DNA of 50,738 nt from Schlesneria paludicola DSM 18645 (GCA_945862235.1 CAMAYU010000025.1:1-50738); one strand, 5' to 3'. Positions 11,722 to 21,445 are shown, counted from the stretch's first letter. Numbers and translations: made by a program. Notes: generated from the letters alone by a model not told the origin.

Positions 11722-13119
11722 TCATTCCTCCACCAAGTTGTCGCTCAGTTTGACGTGCTCGGGCACTTGCAGACCACAATTCGCGCGGCAGTGGGCGATG
11801 GCATTGGCCTTGCCTGCGCCGGTCCACTTCACGCTGGCTTGGGTCTGTTTGTTCTCGCGGGTGTCGAGGATCGAGCAGCCCGTCAGCATCGTCTCGGAGC
11901 AGTCTTCGAGGTACAGGCCGAAGGGGGAGCCTTCTAGGATTTGGATTCCGGTCAAAGTCATCTGGCGACAGCGGACCAGTTCGACGAGGCCTTGTCTCTT
12001 GATCGGGACGACTCCGGCGACGGTGTGTTCGCCCGCCTGAGCGTCCTGGATTTGTAGACCGGTCAGCGTGCAGTTCTTGCAATCGACGAGGCGGATGCCG
12101 GTGCAGAGTTCTTTCTCTTTGTAGTCGGGATTGTGTCCGAAGCAATTCGCGCCGATCACGATGTTCTGACAGTTGTCGCATACCAAATTACGGTGGTGGC
12201 CGCTGTAGACGTAGTTCCCCTCGAACGTGATCCCGCGCGTCAGCGTCAGGTGGACGTTGGTCTCTTGGCTGCCGATCAGGTTGCCGCTGATGCACCACAT
12301 CCCGGCGAGATGACTGTGTTCCGACGCCCCGCCGATGATGCGGATGTTCGCGCCGTTGGGACTGTACGTCGCCTGAATCGTATTGCTGGAGATGGTCCCC
12401 TCGCGGACGGTCCCGCCCTTCGAGCAGTCGATGTAAATCTCGGCGGTCGGCACGTCGGCCGCCTCGGGCATGTTGAAGGCGCGGTAGTTGTTGTACTCGA
12501 TGTCGTTGCCGGTGATTTGCAGGTTGCGAATCTCACTGTTCTCGATGCGGATGCCGCCGAGTCGGCAGTAGCTGATGTGATTGCCGATGATGTTCGTTTG
12601 GTGCAGGTTGATCCTGTCCATCCAGATGCCGATGCCGGTGTTGTGATAGAGGTGGCAGTGACTGATGAGGACGTTGCGGCAGCGTTCGGTGAGATGAATG
12701 GCGTTTCGTACGCGACGAATCAGGACGCCAGTTAGCGTCGGTTCCATGACGCCGATGAAGCGGAGGCCGTCCGCTTCGGGATGCTTTCCCTCGATCTCGA
12801 TCTGGCTGACGGTTGGCATCCGTTCGCGGACCCACACCTCGGGCTTGAAGCTCAGAGGATCGGCCGAGCCGCCGTGATGGCCCAAGAATTCGAAGGCCGG
12901 TCCCGCGCCGTGCATCAACACGCGTGCGGTTCCTCCCGAACCGTGTATGGCCAGCGCCTTTGTTTTCGCGAGGTCGAACGAGATCGTCCGCGTGATGCGG
13001 TACTCGCCGCGAGGAAACTCCAAGACGCCATCGCCACCATCGCGCAAGGCATGTTCGATGGCCCCCGTATCGTCCGTCAATCCGTCACCCATCGCTCCAA
13101 AATCTCTGACGTTGGTCAT
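11722..13119 (-). CDS. Right-handed parallel beta-helix protein (pectate lyase superfamily)
   Basis: 465 residues. The start MTNVRDFGAMGDGLTDDTGAI is the conserved entry of the pectate-lyase-3/polygalacturonase-like superfamily. It is followed by many coils of about 22-25 residues with repeated short turns such as NVLISHCHLYHNTGIGIW and NLQITGNDIEYNN, the pattern of a right-handed beta helix. No signal peptide is obvious, so either secretion uses another route or the start lies elsewhere. The family binds or cleaves polysaccharides; no catalytic motif was recognised, so no specific activity is claimed. It is convergent with pheS and divergent from the small membrane-protein operon. Confidence 0.75.
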   Translation of the reverse strand: MTNVRDFGAMGDGLTDDTGAIEHALRDGGDGVLEFPRGEYRITRTISFDLAKTKALAIHGSGGTARVLMHGAGPAFEFLGHHGGSADPLSFKPEVWVRERMPTVSQIEIEGKHPEADGLRFIGVMEPTLTGVLIRRVRNAIHLTERCRNVLISHCHLYHNTGIGIWMDRINLHQTNIIGNHISYCRLGGIRIENSEIRNLQITGNDIEYNNYRAFNMPEAADVPTAEIYIDCSKGGTVREGTISSNTIQATYSPNGANIRIIGGASEHSHLAGMWCISGNLIGSQETNVHLTLTRGITFEGNYVYSGHHRNLVCDNCQNIVIGANCFGHNPDYKEKELCTGIRLVDCKNCTLTGLQIQDAQAGEHTVAGVVPIKRQGLVELVRCRQMTLTGIQILEGSPFGLYLEDCSETMLTGCSILDTRENKQTQASVKWTGAGKANAIAHCRANCGLQVPEHVKLSDNLVEE

Positions 13120-13469
13120 GGCGAGCGTGTCCTATTTGTCGATTGTTTGCGCCGCGAAAGCTCATGCTTCGCTCAATGCGAAAGCGGGACACAGGATGCC
13201 ACGGAGAATCCACGAAGTGAAGGACAACGGACGTGAGCGATCATGCTGGAATCCGTCACGACCGCACGGAACCAACCTAACGACAAATTCAGACGAGTTC
13301 GCAATGAACGCCGGCCTCAGCGGCTTAACCGGCCTCAACGGCCACGACTCTTGCGGGTTTGTAAGCCCGATGCTCATCGACCTTCCGCATCGCACGCGCA
13401 GAGGGGCTGTCACGCTGAATTCCAGCTAAACACGCAGAACTTACTCGTCCAGTTCTGGGTTGATTCAGG

Positions 13470-13496
13470 CTGCTCAACTAAGATCGGTTTGAGCAG
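13470..13496. promoter_or_regulatory. Short inverted repeat upstream of the 13.5-kb operon
   Basis: CTGCTCAA at 13470-13477 is mirrored by TTGAGCAG at 13489-13496 with an 11-base loop, about 50 bp before the first gene. It could be an operator or a leader hairpin. The rest of the 13120-13547 gap, between divergent genes, contains two near-copies of CGGCCTCA(g/a)CGGC around 13310-13340 and no recognisable gene. Confidence 0.35.
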
Positions 13497-13547
13497 ACCA
13501 GCGGCACGGCTGATGGTTGAACACAACTCAAGGAATGAAACAGACAC

Positions 13548-13739
13548 ATGGACAGCGTGACCTCAGTCTTGGCGTACTTCGATCCGAGTGCCGGAAGTTT
13601 GCTCCTGCAAGCGTTGGTCGGCGGATTTGGTGGTTTGGTCGTGCTGGGGCGTTACACATGGATGCAGATCACCAACAGCCGACGAGCACGTTCGACGACA
13701 TCGAAACCAACGTCGGCTTGTCCCTCCAACCAAGCATGA
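13548..13739 (+). CDS. Small membrane protein, first gene of coupled operon
   Basis: 63 residues. The first 45 contain YFDPSAGSLLLQALVGG followed by FGGLVVLGRYTWMQI, one transmembrane helix with a short polar tail. Small proteins with a YFDPGxGSLLLQ-type start are, from memory, common beside methyltransferase and sulfatase-like genes in planctomycetes; their function is not known. Its stop codon overlaps the next start as ATGA (13736-13739), so translation is probably coupled. A partner or anchor role for the downstream membrane enzyme is inference. Confidence 0.7.
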   Translation: MDSVTSVLAYFDPSAGSLLLQALVGGFGGLVVLGRYTWMQITNSRRARSTTSKPTSACPSNQA

Positions 13740-15169
13740 GTGAATTTGAAGGCGGTTCCTTCCGTGATCGTTCAGCGCGGGTGCTGGTCCACAACGACCG
13801 CGTGTTCCGGCTGCTCACAACAGATGCTCAAACAGCTTGGGAACAGGCTTCGCGCACGCCGTTCTTTCAGGCGTTGATGACCGCAGGACGGATTGTCTCG
13901 ACGCACGAATTGCCTCGCGACGAGATCGCGGCGATGCGGCTCCCCTGCGAATCGTCCGCCGTGTTGGCACACGCGCGAGTTCCCTTCGTCAGTTATCCCT
14001 ACGAGTGGTCGTTCGGGATGCTCCAGCGTGCGGCCTTGTTGCACTTGGAAATTCTGACGGAGGCGCTCGGGGCCGGTCTCATTTTGAAGGATGCGTCTCC
14101 CTACAACGTGATGTTCTGCGGAGCGAATCCGGTGTTCATCGACGTGGGTTCGTTCGTGCCGCACGCACCCGGAGAACCTTGGGCCGCGTACCGCCAGTTC
14201 TGTGAGTTGATGTTGTTTCCGTTGCTGCTTCAGGCGCACCGGCATGTCGATCTTCAGCCCATACTGCGAGGCGAACTGGAAGGAATCTCGGCCCGGCAGT
14301 TTTTGAAGTGGCTGTCGTGGCGAGACCTCTTCCGACCGGGCGTCTTCACGCATGGTTGGTTGCAGGTCGCACTCGACCGCCCATCGCAATCGGCGACGAC
14401 AAGCACCGTGAGTGACCTGCAAGCGAGCGGCTTCGGCACAGAGCTGATTCTTCGCAATCTCTCCGGATTGAAGCGGCTCATCGAACGGCTCAAGTGGAAG
14501 CCGGCGGAGACACGGTGGACCGATTACCGAACCGCGCTGCCGCATGTTGTCGAGGACACTGCCGCCAAAACCGAGTTCGTTCGGAGTGTTTCGAGTTCGC
14601 GCCGCTGGTCGCTCGTGTGGGACTTGGGTTGCAACGACGGTGCATTCGCGCGCATTGCCGCGGAATACGCCGAGACCGTCGTGGCGATGGACAGCGACCA
14701 CGGCTGCATCGAACGACTGTATCGTTCGCTGAGTGACGTTGACGACCGCACGACGGCACCGTCCGCGATTCTGCCGCTGTGTGTGAACGTCGCGAATTTG
14801 TCGCCCGCAATGGGGTGGCGCGGCCGCGAACGAAAACGACTCGAAGAGAGGGGCCGACCGGAACTCGTGCTGTGCCTCGGACTGATCCATCACCTCGTCA
14901 TCGGCCACAACATTCCGCTGCCCGAGGTGGTGGACTGGCTGGCCAGTCTGGGTGGCGAAGTCGTGATCGAGTTTCCGTCCAAGCAAGACGCGATGGTGCA
15001 GCGGCTCCTGCGCAACAAGCGCGACCAGTACGAAGACTATTCGCTGGAACAACTCGAAGCGTCGTTGATGCCGTGCTTCGAAATTCGACAGCGGGCCTCG
15101 CTCCCCTCGGGACAGCGCACGCTGCTGCACGCGGTCCCCAAGTTCGCCGCGAGGGGAACGGAACGATGA
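13736..15169 (+). CDS. SAM-dependent methyltransferase with kinase-like N-terminal part
   Basis: 477 residues. Around residue 298 is VWDLGCNDGAFARIA, the class I methyltransferase SAM-binding loop, followed by VVAMDSDHGCIERLY, whose acidic residue would hold the ribose. The N-terminal 230 residues are separate: LILKDASPYNVMF and PVFIDVGSF place Asp119, Asn124 and Asp136 with the spacing of the kinase catalytic loop (D-x4-N) and the metal-binding Asp-x-Gly. That half may be an active or relic phosphotransferase fold; this is inference. The start at 13736 is chosen for the ATGA overlap with the previous gene; an upstream in-frame ATG at 13658 would overlap it more deeply. Its stop again overlaps the next ATG. 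Confidence 0.75.
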   Translation: MSEFEGGSFRDRSARVLVHNDRVFRLLTTDAQTAWEQASRTPFFQALMTAGRIVSTHELPRDEIAAMRLPCESSAVLAHARVPFVSYPYEWSFGMLQRAALLHLEILTEALGAGLILKDASPYNVMFCGANPVFIDVGSFVPHAPGEPWAAYRQFCELMLFPLLLQAHRHVDLQPILRGELEGISARQFLKWLSWRDLFRPGVFTHGWLQVALDRPSQSATTSTVSDLQASGFGTELILRNLSGLKRLIERLKWKPAETRWTDYRTALPHVVEDTAAKTEFVRSVSSSRRWSLVWDLGCNDGAFARIAAEYAETVVAMDSDHGCIERLYRSLSDVDDRTTAPSAILPLCVNVANLSPAMGWRGRERKRLEERGRPELVLCLGLIHHLVIGHNIPLPEVVDWLASLGGEVVIEFPSKQDAMVQRLLRNKRDQYEDYSLEQLEASLMPCFEIRQRASLPSGQRTLLHAVPKFAARGTER

Positions 15170-17346
15170 CCGACCCCAATGTCCGTAGACCCGCCTCGCA
15201 ATCATTCCCGCGTCAGCGAACGCTGCACCTGTTCGCCTTGTGTGCCTTCGCGTTCACGGAGCCATTGTTGGGTGCCTTGTCCCGGCAAACCGTCTACTTG
15301 CACGACGAACAATTCGGGGCCGTTGAGTTTGGTGCCGTGCTGTTCATGCTCGCGATTGTCATTCCCGCAGCGTGGCTGCTGGTGGATGTCATCACACGGC
15401 GGATCGCGGCTCGGAACGCGGGCCGAGGCCGCAATACGGTCTTGTTTCTTCTGAGCTTTCTCGTCGCCCTGTCTTTACTACGTCCCACAGCGCAATGGAA
15501 TTTTTTGGCGGAGCACTATTTCGCGTGGATGTTCTCCTTGGCCGTGGCCCTCCCTGGCGCGTGGTTCTTCACGCGCGCTTATGACCGCTATGACGGACTG
15601 CGAAGCTGGTTGACGGTCTCCGCGATCGGCATTGTCGCTTTTCCCGTGTCGTTCGTGTGGCAGATGCAGAACATCCAGCGTCAGCATTCGAAGGATGAAT
15701 CGCGCTGCCACGCGGAGACTCCGGCCCCCGTTGTCATGGTGGTTTTTGACGAGTTCAGCGGCACGACTCTGATGGACGAGCATCATCAGGTCGATGCCGT
15801 TCGCCACCCCAATTTAGCCCGATTGGCCAACAGTTCCACTTGGTATCGGCAGGCGACATCCGTACATGCTCGCACCGAGTTTGCCGTTCCCGCGATCTTA
15901 TCGGGACGACTTCCCTCAATCGGGAGCAGTCCCGTTTTGGCCGATCATCCTGGCAACCTGCTGGACATCATTCACCGCTCCGGCGAGTTTGACATGTCGG
16001 TATTCGAGCCAATCACGCGGCTTTGTCCTGAAGGTCTGGGGCACGACGTACTGCGGATTCAGCAACACCCCGTTCGGCAGGCGGCCGATTTGCTGTCAAC
16101 GCTCGCGCGGGTCTACCCTCATCTCATTTTCCCGACCGACATCCCCATCGAGTTTCCTGAGATCCCCAAGCCGTGGTTTGGAATATCGAAGACTCTGCTC
16201 GTCGATTGGCGGCCACTCACATCTGGACTGTTTCATTACATCTACAGCCGTAAACGCGACGTGCAATTGGATCACTTCTTAGACTGCATCCACCGGACGA
16301 AGCGGCCACCGTTCGCCTTCCTCCACGTCGTGCTGCCTCATTACCCTTGGACCTATTACCCCTCCGGTCAAAGCTACACTGACAGCAATGATATGGCGTG
16401 GAAGCCCGACGGCGGGCTGGGCGAACTGGGTGAAGACTGGCCCAACGACGAAGCCTTGGTCCGGCGCTGCGAGCATCGTTATCTGATGCAGGTCGCCGCG
16501 ACCGATCGGTTTGTGGGACGGTTGCTCGACAAGCTTCAAGAGACCGACCTGTTCGACCGTTGCCTGCTGATCGTGATGGCCGATCACGGTGTCTCGTTCC
16601 TGCCGACGCGATCACGCCGACTCCCCGATGGCGACAACGTGACAGACCTGATGAGCGTCCCACTGTTCATCAAACGTCCCGGCCAGAAGGTCGCCCGGAT
16701 CGACGACAGCAATGTTGAGACCATCGACGTGTTCCCGACCGTCGCCGAAGAACTCGGGATCACGCTGCCTGAACCGATCGATGGACTCCCCGTCTCAAAC
16801 CCCATCCGCCGCGCTCGCAAGACGTTCTACTTTGAAAACGGCATGACCGTCCTCGAACCCCATCTCCCGAACCTCGACGCTTCGGTGCAACGACGGCTGG
16901 AGGCTTTCCAAGACGTTTCGCTGGATCGACCGCCCCGCGCCGCGATCAGCCAGCCCGAGTGGATCGGCCGCCCCTTGACCGCCTTCACCGTGGAAGAGCC
17001 TCCCTCGTCGAGTACACCTGCCATCACGCTGTCGCGCGAAGCTTACGAGCCTGTGATGACAGCTCTCAAAGAGAAACGGATGACCCGATTGCTTTCGGGA
17101 GAACTGGCTGCGCACGTTGTCACAGAATCGCCGGCCGAAGTCCTGCTCGCTGTCGGTGGTGTTGTCTACGATGTGTCACGAACCTTCTCCTCCGCCTCCA
17201 CACACACGGCCTTCTCGTTCGTGATTCCAGAGTCTGCCGGAGCAACGGAACCAACCCCGATCGAACTCTTTCTCGTGAAGCCAACCTCCATTAGCAGCCC
17301 GACTCTCATTCGTCTTCATCACTGGATGATCGGACCGAACAAGTGA
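15166..17346 (+). CDS. Membrane-anchored alkaline-phosphatase-superfamily enzyme (sulfatase-like)
   Basis: 726 residues. Residues 18-160 contain four or five hydrophobic segments, then an extracytoplasmic alkaline-phosphatase/sulfatase-fold domain. VVMVVFDEFSG supplies the first metal Asp (about residue 195), TEFAVPAILSG the nucleophile loop, and LLIVMADHGVSF the Asp-His pair of the second metal site. The nucleophile position holds Thr (about 237), not the Cys or Ser of C/S-x-P-x-R that becomes formylglycine, so this is more likely a phospho- or phosphoglycerol-type transferase or hydrolase than a true sulfatase. The ATG at 15166 overlaps the previous stop (ATGA). It ends the three-gene operon, which probably modifies an envelope lipid or glycan. 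Confidence 0.78.
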   Translation: MTDPNVRRPASQSFPRQRTLHLFALCAFAFTEPLLGALSRQTVYLHDEQFGAVEFGAVLFMLAIVIPAAWLLVDVITRRIAARNAGRGRNTVLFLLSFLVALSLLRPTAQWNFLAEHYFAWMFSLAVALPGAWFFTRAYDRYDGLRSWLTVSAIGIVAFPVSFVWQMQNIQRQHSKDESRCHAETPAPVVMVVFDEFSGTTLMDEHHQVDAVRHPNLARLANSSTWYRQATSVHARTEFAVPAILSGRLPSIGSSPVLADHPGNLLDIIHRSGEFDMSVFEPITRLCPEGLGHDVLRIQQHPVRQAADLLSTLARVYPHLIFPTDIPIEFPEIPKPWFGISKTLLVDWRPLTSGLFHYIYSRKRDVQLDHFLDCIHRTKRPPFAFLHVVLPHYPWTYYPSGQSYTDSNDMAWKPDGGLGELGEDWPNDEALVRRCEHRYLMQVAATDRFVGRLLDKLQETDLFDRCLLIVMADHGVSFLPTRSRRLPDGDNVTDLMSVPLFIKRPGQKVARIDDSNVETIDVFPTVAEELGITLPEPIDGLPVSNPIRRARKTFYFENGMTVLEPHLPNLDASVQRRLEAFQDVSLDRPPRAAISQPEWIGRPLTAFTVEEPPSSSTPAITLSREAYEPVMTALKEKRMTRLLSGELAAHVVTESPAEVLLAVGGVVYDVSRTFSSASTHTAFSFVIPESAGATEPTPIELFLVKPTSISSPTLIRLHHWMIGPNK

Positions 17347-17534
17347 CCTAGACTCGGCTCGTTCTAATCCCTCACGCGGCACATGAAGAGAGGTTTTAGG
17401 CGAGCGGGGATGTGAATCCCCCGAGTCTTCCGATCATTGAAAATCGCTCCTTTTGCAGCGCAACCCCACGCAAGAGGTACGTTGAGGCCGCTCGACGATT
17501 GCAGGTCTCGGTCTTTCCAGTATTCTCACCGACC

Positions 17535-18836
17535 ATGAATCCCCCTCGTGAGCCGACACGTTGCGCGACCGCTGCCGGACCCTCGCACCGATGGTCGTGG
17601 AGCCGGATCGGCGCGCTCGCGGTGTTACTCGCGGTTTGTCTGTTCGCGAGCGGCCTGTTCGCCGAATTGGCACTGTGGCGAGCGCAGGTTTGCCTCGCCG
17701 AGCGGAACCATGCCGGTGCGCTGACCTGGCTTAACAGCGCGGCGTGGTCGCGACCCCACAGCGCGGAACTGCACTATCTGCTGGCCAAAACGAATCGGCG
17801 ACTGGAGCGGTTCTCCGAAGTTCAGCGGCATCTCCAACGTGCGACGGAATTGGGTTGGAACGGCGCTGACCTTGAGCGAGAGATTTGGCTCGCACAGGCT
17901 CAGACTGGCCAGTTCGCTGCAGTTCGCGAGCACTGGAATGAGTTGTTTCTCGACGCGCAAAGTGACGGGCCGGAGATCAGCCGAGCGTTTGTGCTGGCTG
18001 CGCTGAAACAATTCCGCGTCGCCGACGCGATGCGGGTGATCGCCAGTTGGAAGACCGACTTTCCGCAAGAGGCGGAACCCTACTTTCAGGAAGCGCGGAT
18101 TGCCGGTGTGGCTCTGCGTTGGCAGGATGCAGAACAGGCGTTTCGCGCAGCGTTACAGCGTGCTTCCAAACGCGAGGACATCCGCGCGGGGTTAGTCGAA
18201 GCCTGCCTGAAGCAGCTCAAATTTGCCGAAGCCGAACTGGAATTGCGGCCCTTGCTGAAACGCGATCCGCACAACGTTGCTGCACAAGTTCAGCGTGCCG
18301 AGTGCCTCGTCCGACTCGGCACGCTGGACGAAGCACGTGAATTGCTCCAAGCGATCCTGGCGCGCAGCCCCGATCATTGCCCCGCCCTCGTACTGCTCGG
18401 GCAACTCGAGTCGGGAGCCAGCCGACCCCGCGAAGCGGTTGAGGCCCTCGGTCGAGCGGTCGCCCTCCATTCGGAAGATGCCGAAATTCGATACCAATAC
18501 GCGAGGGCGTTGCGTGCGGCCGGCCGCGACGCGGAGGCTGCCGAGCACTTTCGTTTTCGCGAAGAGGGCCGAGAGCCGTTGCTGCGATTGTCGAAGGCCA
18601 CCACGGAATTGGTCGTCGCGCCGCGGAATCTCGCGCTGCGCTACGAGGTCGGCGAACTGACGTGGCGTTGGAAGTCGCATGACGAGGGCGCGGTGTGGCT
18701 ACTCACCCTGCTCGAATTGAACCCGTCTCACCAGCCCACGCACGCCCTGTTGGCCGAACACTACGAATTGCTGGGCAACCACGACAAAGCCGCGCGGCAT
18801 CGCCAATCGGCTGGACTTGCGGAGCGTCGGGAATGA
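17535..18836 (+). CDS. TPR-repeat protein with N-terminal membrane anchor
   Basis: About 433 residues. Residues 20-45 (RIGALAVLLAVCLFASGLFAELAL) form one hydrophobic segment, after which the protein is a run of tetratricopeptide repeats, for example ALTWLNSAAWSRPHSAELHY and VEALGRAVALHSEDAEIRYQ. TPR arrays bind other proteins; the anchor suggests they face the periplasm. The ATG at 17535 is preferred because it places the anchor at the N-terminus; a GTG at 17412 is in frame. Its stop overlaps the ATG of the ASPIC protein (ATGA at 18833), implying coupled translation and joint work. A second, inverted pair lies at 22616-25862. Confidence 0.8.
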   Translation: MNPPREPTRCATAAGPSHRWSWSRIGALAVLLAVCLFASGLFAELALWRAQVCLAERNHAGALTWLNSAAWSRPHSAELHYLLAKTNRRLERFSEVQRHLQRATELGWNGADLEREIWLAQAQTGQFAAVREHWNELFLDAQSDGPEISRAFVLAALKQFRVADAMRVIASWKTDFPQEAEPYFQEARIAGVALRWQDAEQAFRAALQRASKREDIRAGLVEACLKQLKFAEAELELRPLLKRDPHNVAAQVQRAECLVRLGTLDEARELLQAILARSPDHCPALVLLGQLESGASRPREAVEALGRAVALHSEDAEIRYQYARALRAAGRDAEAAEHFRFREEGREPLLRLSKATTELVVAPRNLALRYEVGELTWRWKSHDEGAVWLLTLLELNPSHQPTHALLAEHYELLGNHDKAARHRQSAGLAERRE

Positions 18837-20554
18837 GGTCCTTGCCGCACCGGTCAGTCTGTTCGCAAATCCTGCTTGGCTACGGCATCGTCTTCACGAT
18901 CGTGTCGGGATGCGAGTCTCGACCTGCGGGCCGCGGCGCGCCGGATCAAAGGGCAGACTCCGGGGCAGCATCGATCGTTTCGACGGCGGCCCAGTTTCGA
19001 GACGTGGCTGAGGATGCCGGGATCCACTTCGTTCCGCGAAACGGTCAAGCGGCCGGTCACCTCACAATTTTGGAGAGCCTCGGCACCGGCGCGGCCCTGC
19101 TCGACTACGACCAAGACGGATTGCTCGATGTCTTCCTACCCGGAGGCGGCGAGTTCACACAGACACCGGAACCGATCGGACTTCCCGCCGCTCTGTTTCG
19201 GAACACGGGTGAACTGAAGTTCAGCGCCGTTGCGGCAGCAGCCGGAGTCGATTCCTGTGCGTTCTACTCGCACGGAGCTTGCGTGGGTGATGTCGATTCG
19301 GACGGCTTTCCGGATTTGCTCGTGACCGGATATCGCGGGTTGCTGCTGTATCGGAATCGCGGAGACGGAACGTTCGTCGATGAGACGAACGCGTCGGGTT
19401 TGACACTCCGTTCGTGGAGCACCAGTTCCGCGTGGGGCGATGCCAACGGCGATGGCGTACTCGATCTCTATCTCGCGAACTACGTCGATTGGAGTTTCGA
19501 GAAGCACCCCGTATGTCACATGCAGGGCCACCGCGACATCTGTGCGCCGAAAGTGTTCGAGCCGCTGTCAGACAAGTTTTATCTGGGCCACGGCGACGGC
19601 ACGTTCCGCGATGCGACCGCTGAAGTTGGCTTGGTCGCGGGAGGCAAGGGACTCGGCGTGGTCGCGGCCGATCTCGATCTCGACGGAGACCTCGATTACT
19701 ACGTGACCAACGACACCACGCCCAACTTTCTGTATCGCAATGACGGACGCGGACGCTTCGCGGAGGTGGGCCTGCTCAGCGGCACAGCCTTCGGTGAAAC
19801 GGGCGAAGCCGAAGGGAGCATGGGGACCGACATCGGCGACTTCAATGGCGACGGATGGCCCGACCTGTGGGTGGCCAACTACGAGTACCAAAGCTTCGCG
19901 CTCTATCGCAACGAGAGAGACTGCCGATTCCAGCACGTCAGTGGAGTGACCGGCATCACAGCTGTCGGAGCCGTCTACGTCGGCTTCGGCACGACGTTCC
20001 TCGACTTCGATCTAGATGGAGACGAGGATCTGTTCGCGACCAACGGCCACGTGATGAACCACCCGGCGAACTCGGCTGTCCGGCAGCCGCCCCTGCTGTT
20101 CGAGAACCAAGCGGGGCGGCGTTTCGTCAATGTCGCCAACTCGGCCGGAGCCTATCTGGCGTCGCCGCATCTCGGTCGCGGCGTCGCCTGCGGAGACCTC
20201 GATCGCGATGGAGACCCCGATCTGGTCGTCTCTCACACCAACGAACCGGTGGCCGTGCTGAACAATGAGTCGAAGCGAGGCGGCTCGTGGCTGAAGGTTC
20301 GGTTGATCGGCACGACCACGCACCGCGACGCGGTCGGTGCCCGAGTTAACGTTGTCGCCGGTGGCCAATCATTCTCGAAGCAGCTCAAGGGAGGATCGAG
20401 CTATCTCTCCTCACCCGCCAATGAACTCCTGTTCGGCTTGGGACCGACGAAGGTGATCGAGTCCCTCGAAGTCGTTTGGCTGAGCGGACGAGTTCAACGA
20501 GAGCAGACTCCAATGATCAATACGGCCATCGCCATTCCAGAGACTGAACCCTGA
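18833..20554 (+). CDS. ASPIC/UnbV and FG-GAP repeat lipoprotein (CRTAC1-like)
   Basis: 573 residues. A signal peptide ends in the lipobox-like IVSGC (Cys about 27), so it is probably a lipoprotein. The body has several FG-GAP/VCBS repeats with calcium-binding DxDxDG loops: LLDYDQDGLLDVF, DVDSDGFPDLL, DANGDGVLDLY, DLDLDGDLDYY and DFDLDGDEDLF. These repeats build a beta-propeller. The end, LKVRLIGTTTHRDAVGARV to GLGPTKVIESLEVVW, is the ASPIC/UnbV domain. The family is extracellular and of unclear function. It is translationally coupled to the TPR gene before it. Confidence 0.88.
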   Translation: MRSLPHRSVCSQILLGYGIVFTIVSGCESRPAGRGAPDQRADSGAASIVSTAAQFRDVAEDAGIHFVPRNGQAAGHLTILESLGTGAALLDYDQDGLLDVFLPGGGEFTQTPEPIGLPAALFRNTGELKFSAVAAAAGVDSCAFYSHGACVGDVDSDGFPDLLVTGYRGLLLYRNRGDGTFVDETNASGLTLRSWSTSSAWGDANGDGVLDLYLANYVDWSFEKHPVCHMQGHRDICAPKVFEPLSDKFYLGHGDGTFRDATAEVGLVAGGKGLGVVAADLDLDGDLDYYVTNDTTPNFLYRNDGRGRFAEVGLLSGTAFGETGEAEGSMGTDIGDFNGDGWPDLWVANYEYQSFALYRNERDCRFQHVSGVTGITAVGAVYVGFGTTFLDFDLDGDEDLFATNGHVMNHPANSAVRQPPLLFENQAGRRFVNVANSAGAYLASPHLGRGVACGDLDRDGDPDLVVSHTNEPVAVLNNESKRGGSWLKVRLIGTTTHRDAVGARVNVVAGGQSFSKQLKGGSSYLSSPANELLFGLGPTKVIESLEVVWLSGRVQREQTPMINTAIAIPETEP

Positions 20555-20694
20555 ACTGAGACCCAATTAACCGCCACACCCCAATGATGCCTGACACAAC
20601 TATTATTGCCAGTGATATGACGAGCGGTTACGCTCAGCGTCCGATTTGAGACGAAGAGTCAGCCGTTGCAATCCGAACGGGCATCGTGTGAACC

Positions 20695-20726
20695 GTTCAT
20701 TGTCAATGCTCCGAGTGACAATGAAC
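20695..20726. promoter_or_regulatory. Perfect 11-bp inverted repeat upstream of lipoprotein gene
   Basis: GTTCATTGTCA at 20695-20705 is mirrored exactly at 20716-20726 with a 10-base loop. It is 125 bp before the lipoprotein ATG in a 297-bp gap that has no other gene. It could be an operator for the lipoprotein/DUF1559 pair, or a weak terminator of the ASPIC gene (GGTTTTG follows). Confidence 0.45.
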
Positions 20727-20851
20727 GTGTGCTGGTTTTGCCAGCCTTAAACAGGCAATTGTCTCTTCATCGCCATCGGCAAGTTGTCGTCTCCCCGCCC
20801 GGGATTCTGTTTTTTCGCGTTCCTAATTGCACTCTGTCGAAAGCCCGACTC

Positions 20852-21313
20852 ATGACAAGAATTGCCTGCTCACATTTTTTGGCCCTGACGTTGGTGCTTG
20901 CGCTAGGTTGCGGCGGCGGCAGTACGGGGCCGAAACTGATCCCGGCCTCAGGCAGTGTCATGATTGACGGTAAGCCTGCTGCTGCGGGCATTTTGATTAC
21001 GTTTGCGCCCAATGGGGGGAAGGGAACCAAGGGGCCGCAATCGTCGGCCGCAACGACTGCGGATGGCAAGTTTGCCCTGCGCGGTATCGACAACCAAATG
21101 GGAGCCGTCGTGGGACATCACAAGGTCACGGTGAATTGCCCGATGGGTGTGATGGAAGGTTCTTCTGCTACGGGTGCGACTCCCTCAGTTCCGGCGACCG
21201 CCTGCGAGATTGCTCAACTATTCCGTGATGGGGCCACAACCACTCTGATGGTTGAGATCAAAGAAAAGGCCGACGAAAATCAAAAGATTTTGATCGAGGT
21301 CACGAGTAAGTAG
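20852..21313 (+). CDS. Small lipoprotein with transthyretin-like fold, partner of DUF1559 gene
   Basis: 153 residues. A signal peptide ends in LVLALGCGGGSTG, a lipobox with the lipid-bearing Cys followed by glycines. The rest, ASGSVMIDGKPAAAGILITFAP to GKFALRGI, resembles carboxypeptidase-regulatory/transthyretin-like domains, a beta sandwich often found next to DUF1559 genes in planctomycetes. It is a non-catalytic envelope protein of unknown role. The start at 20852 places the signal peptide at the N-terminus; the reading frame is open further upstream but has no suitable start there. A DUF1559 gene follows after 132 bp. Confidence 0.82.
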   Translation: MTRIACSHFLALTLVLALGCGGGSTGPKLIPASGSVMIDGKPAAAGILITFAPNGGKGTKGPQSSAATTADGKFALRGIDNQMGAVVGHHKVTVNCPMGVMEGSSATGATPSVPATACEIAQLFRDGATTTLMVEIKEKADENQKILIEVTSK

Positions 21314-21445
21314 TCGTCGATAATCCTGTTGGCCTTGGGGCAATCGTCTCTTTTGCCACCTCGGTCGGGTGTGTTCCGATTCCGCTTCAGCGTAGTCATC
21401 GGCCAGTTCGGCCGGATTTTGTATTTCATTTTTGAGGAGTTTGAC

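Noticed and set aside
13772-15205. Long 477-residue open frame antisense to the methyltransferase gene
   Set aside because: High GC gives long antisense frames; the + strand product has clear motifs and coupled overlaps, and this one has none.
15166-17346. Calling this a true sulfatase
   Set aside because: The formylglycine motif C/S-x-P-x-R is absent; Thr occupies the nucleophile position.
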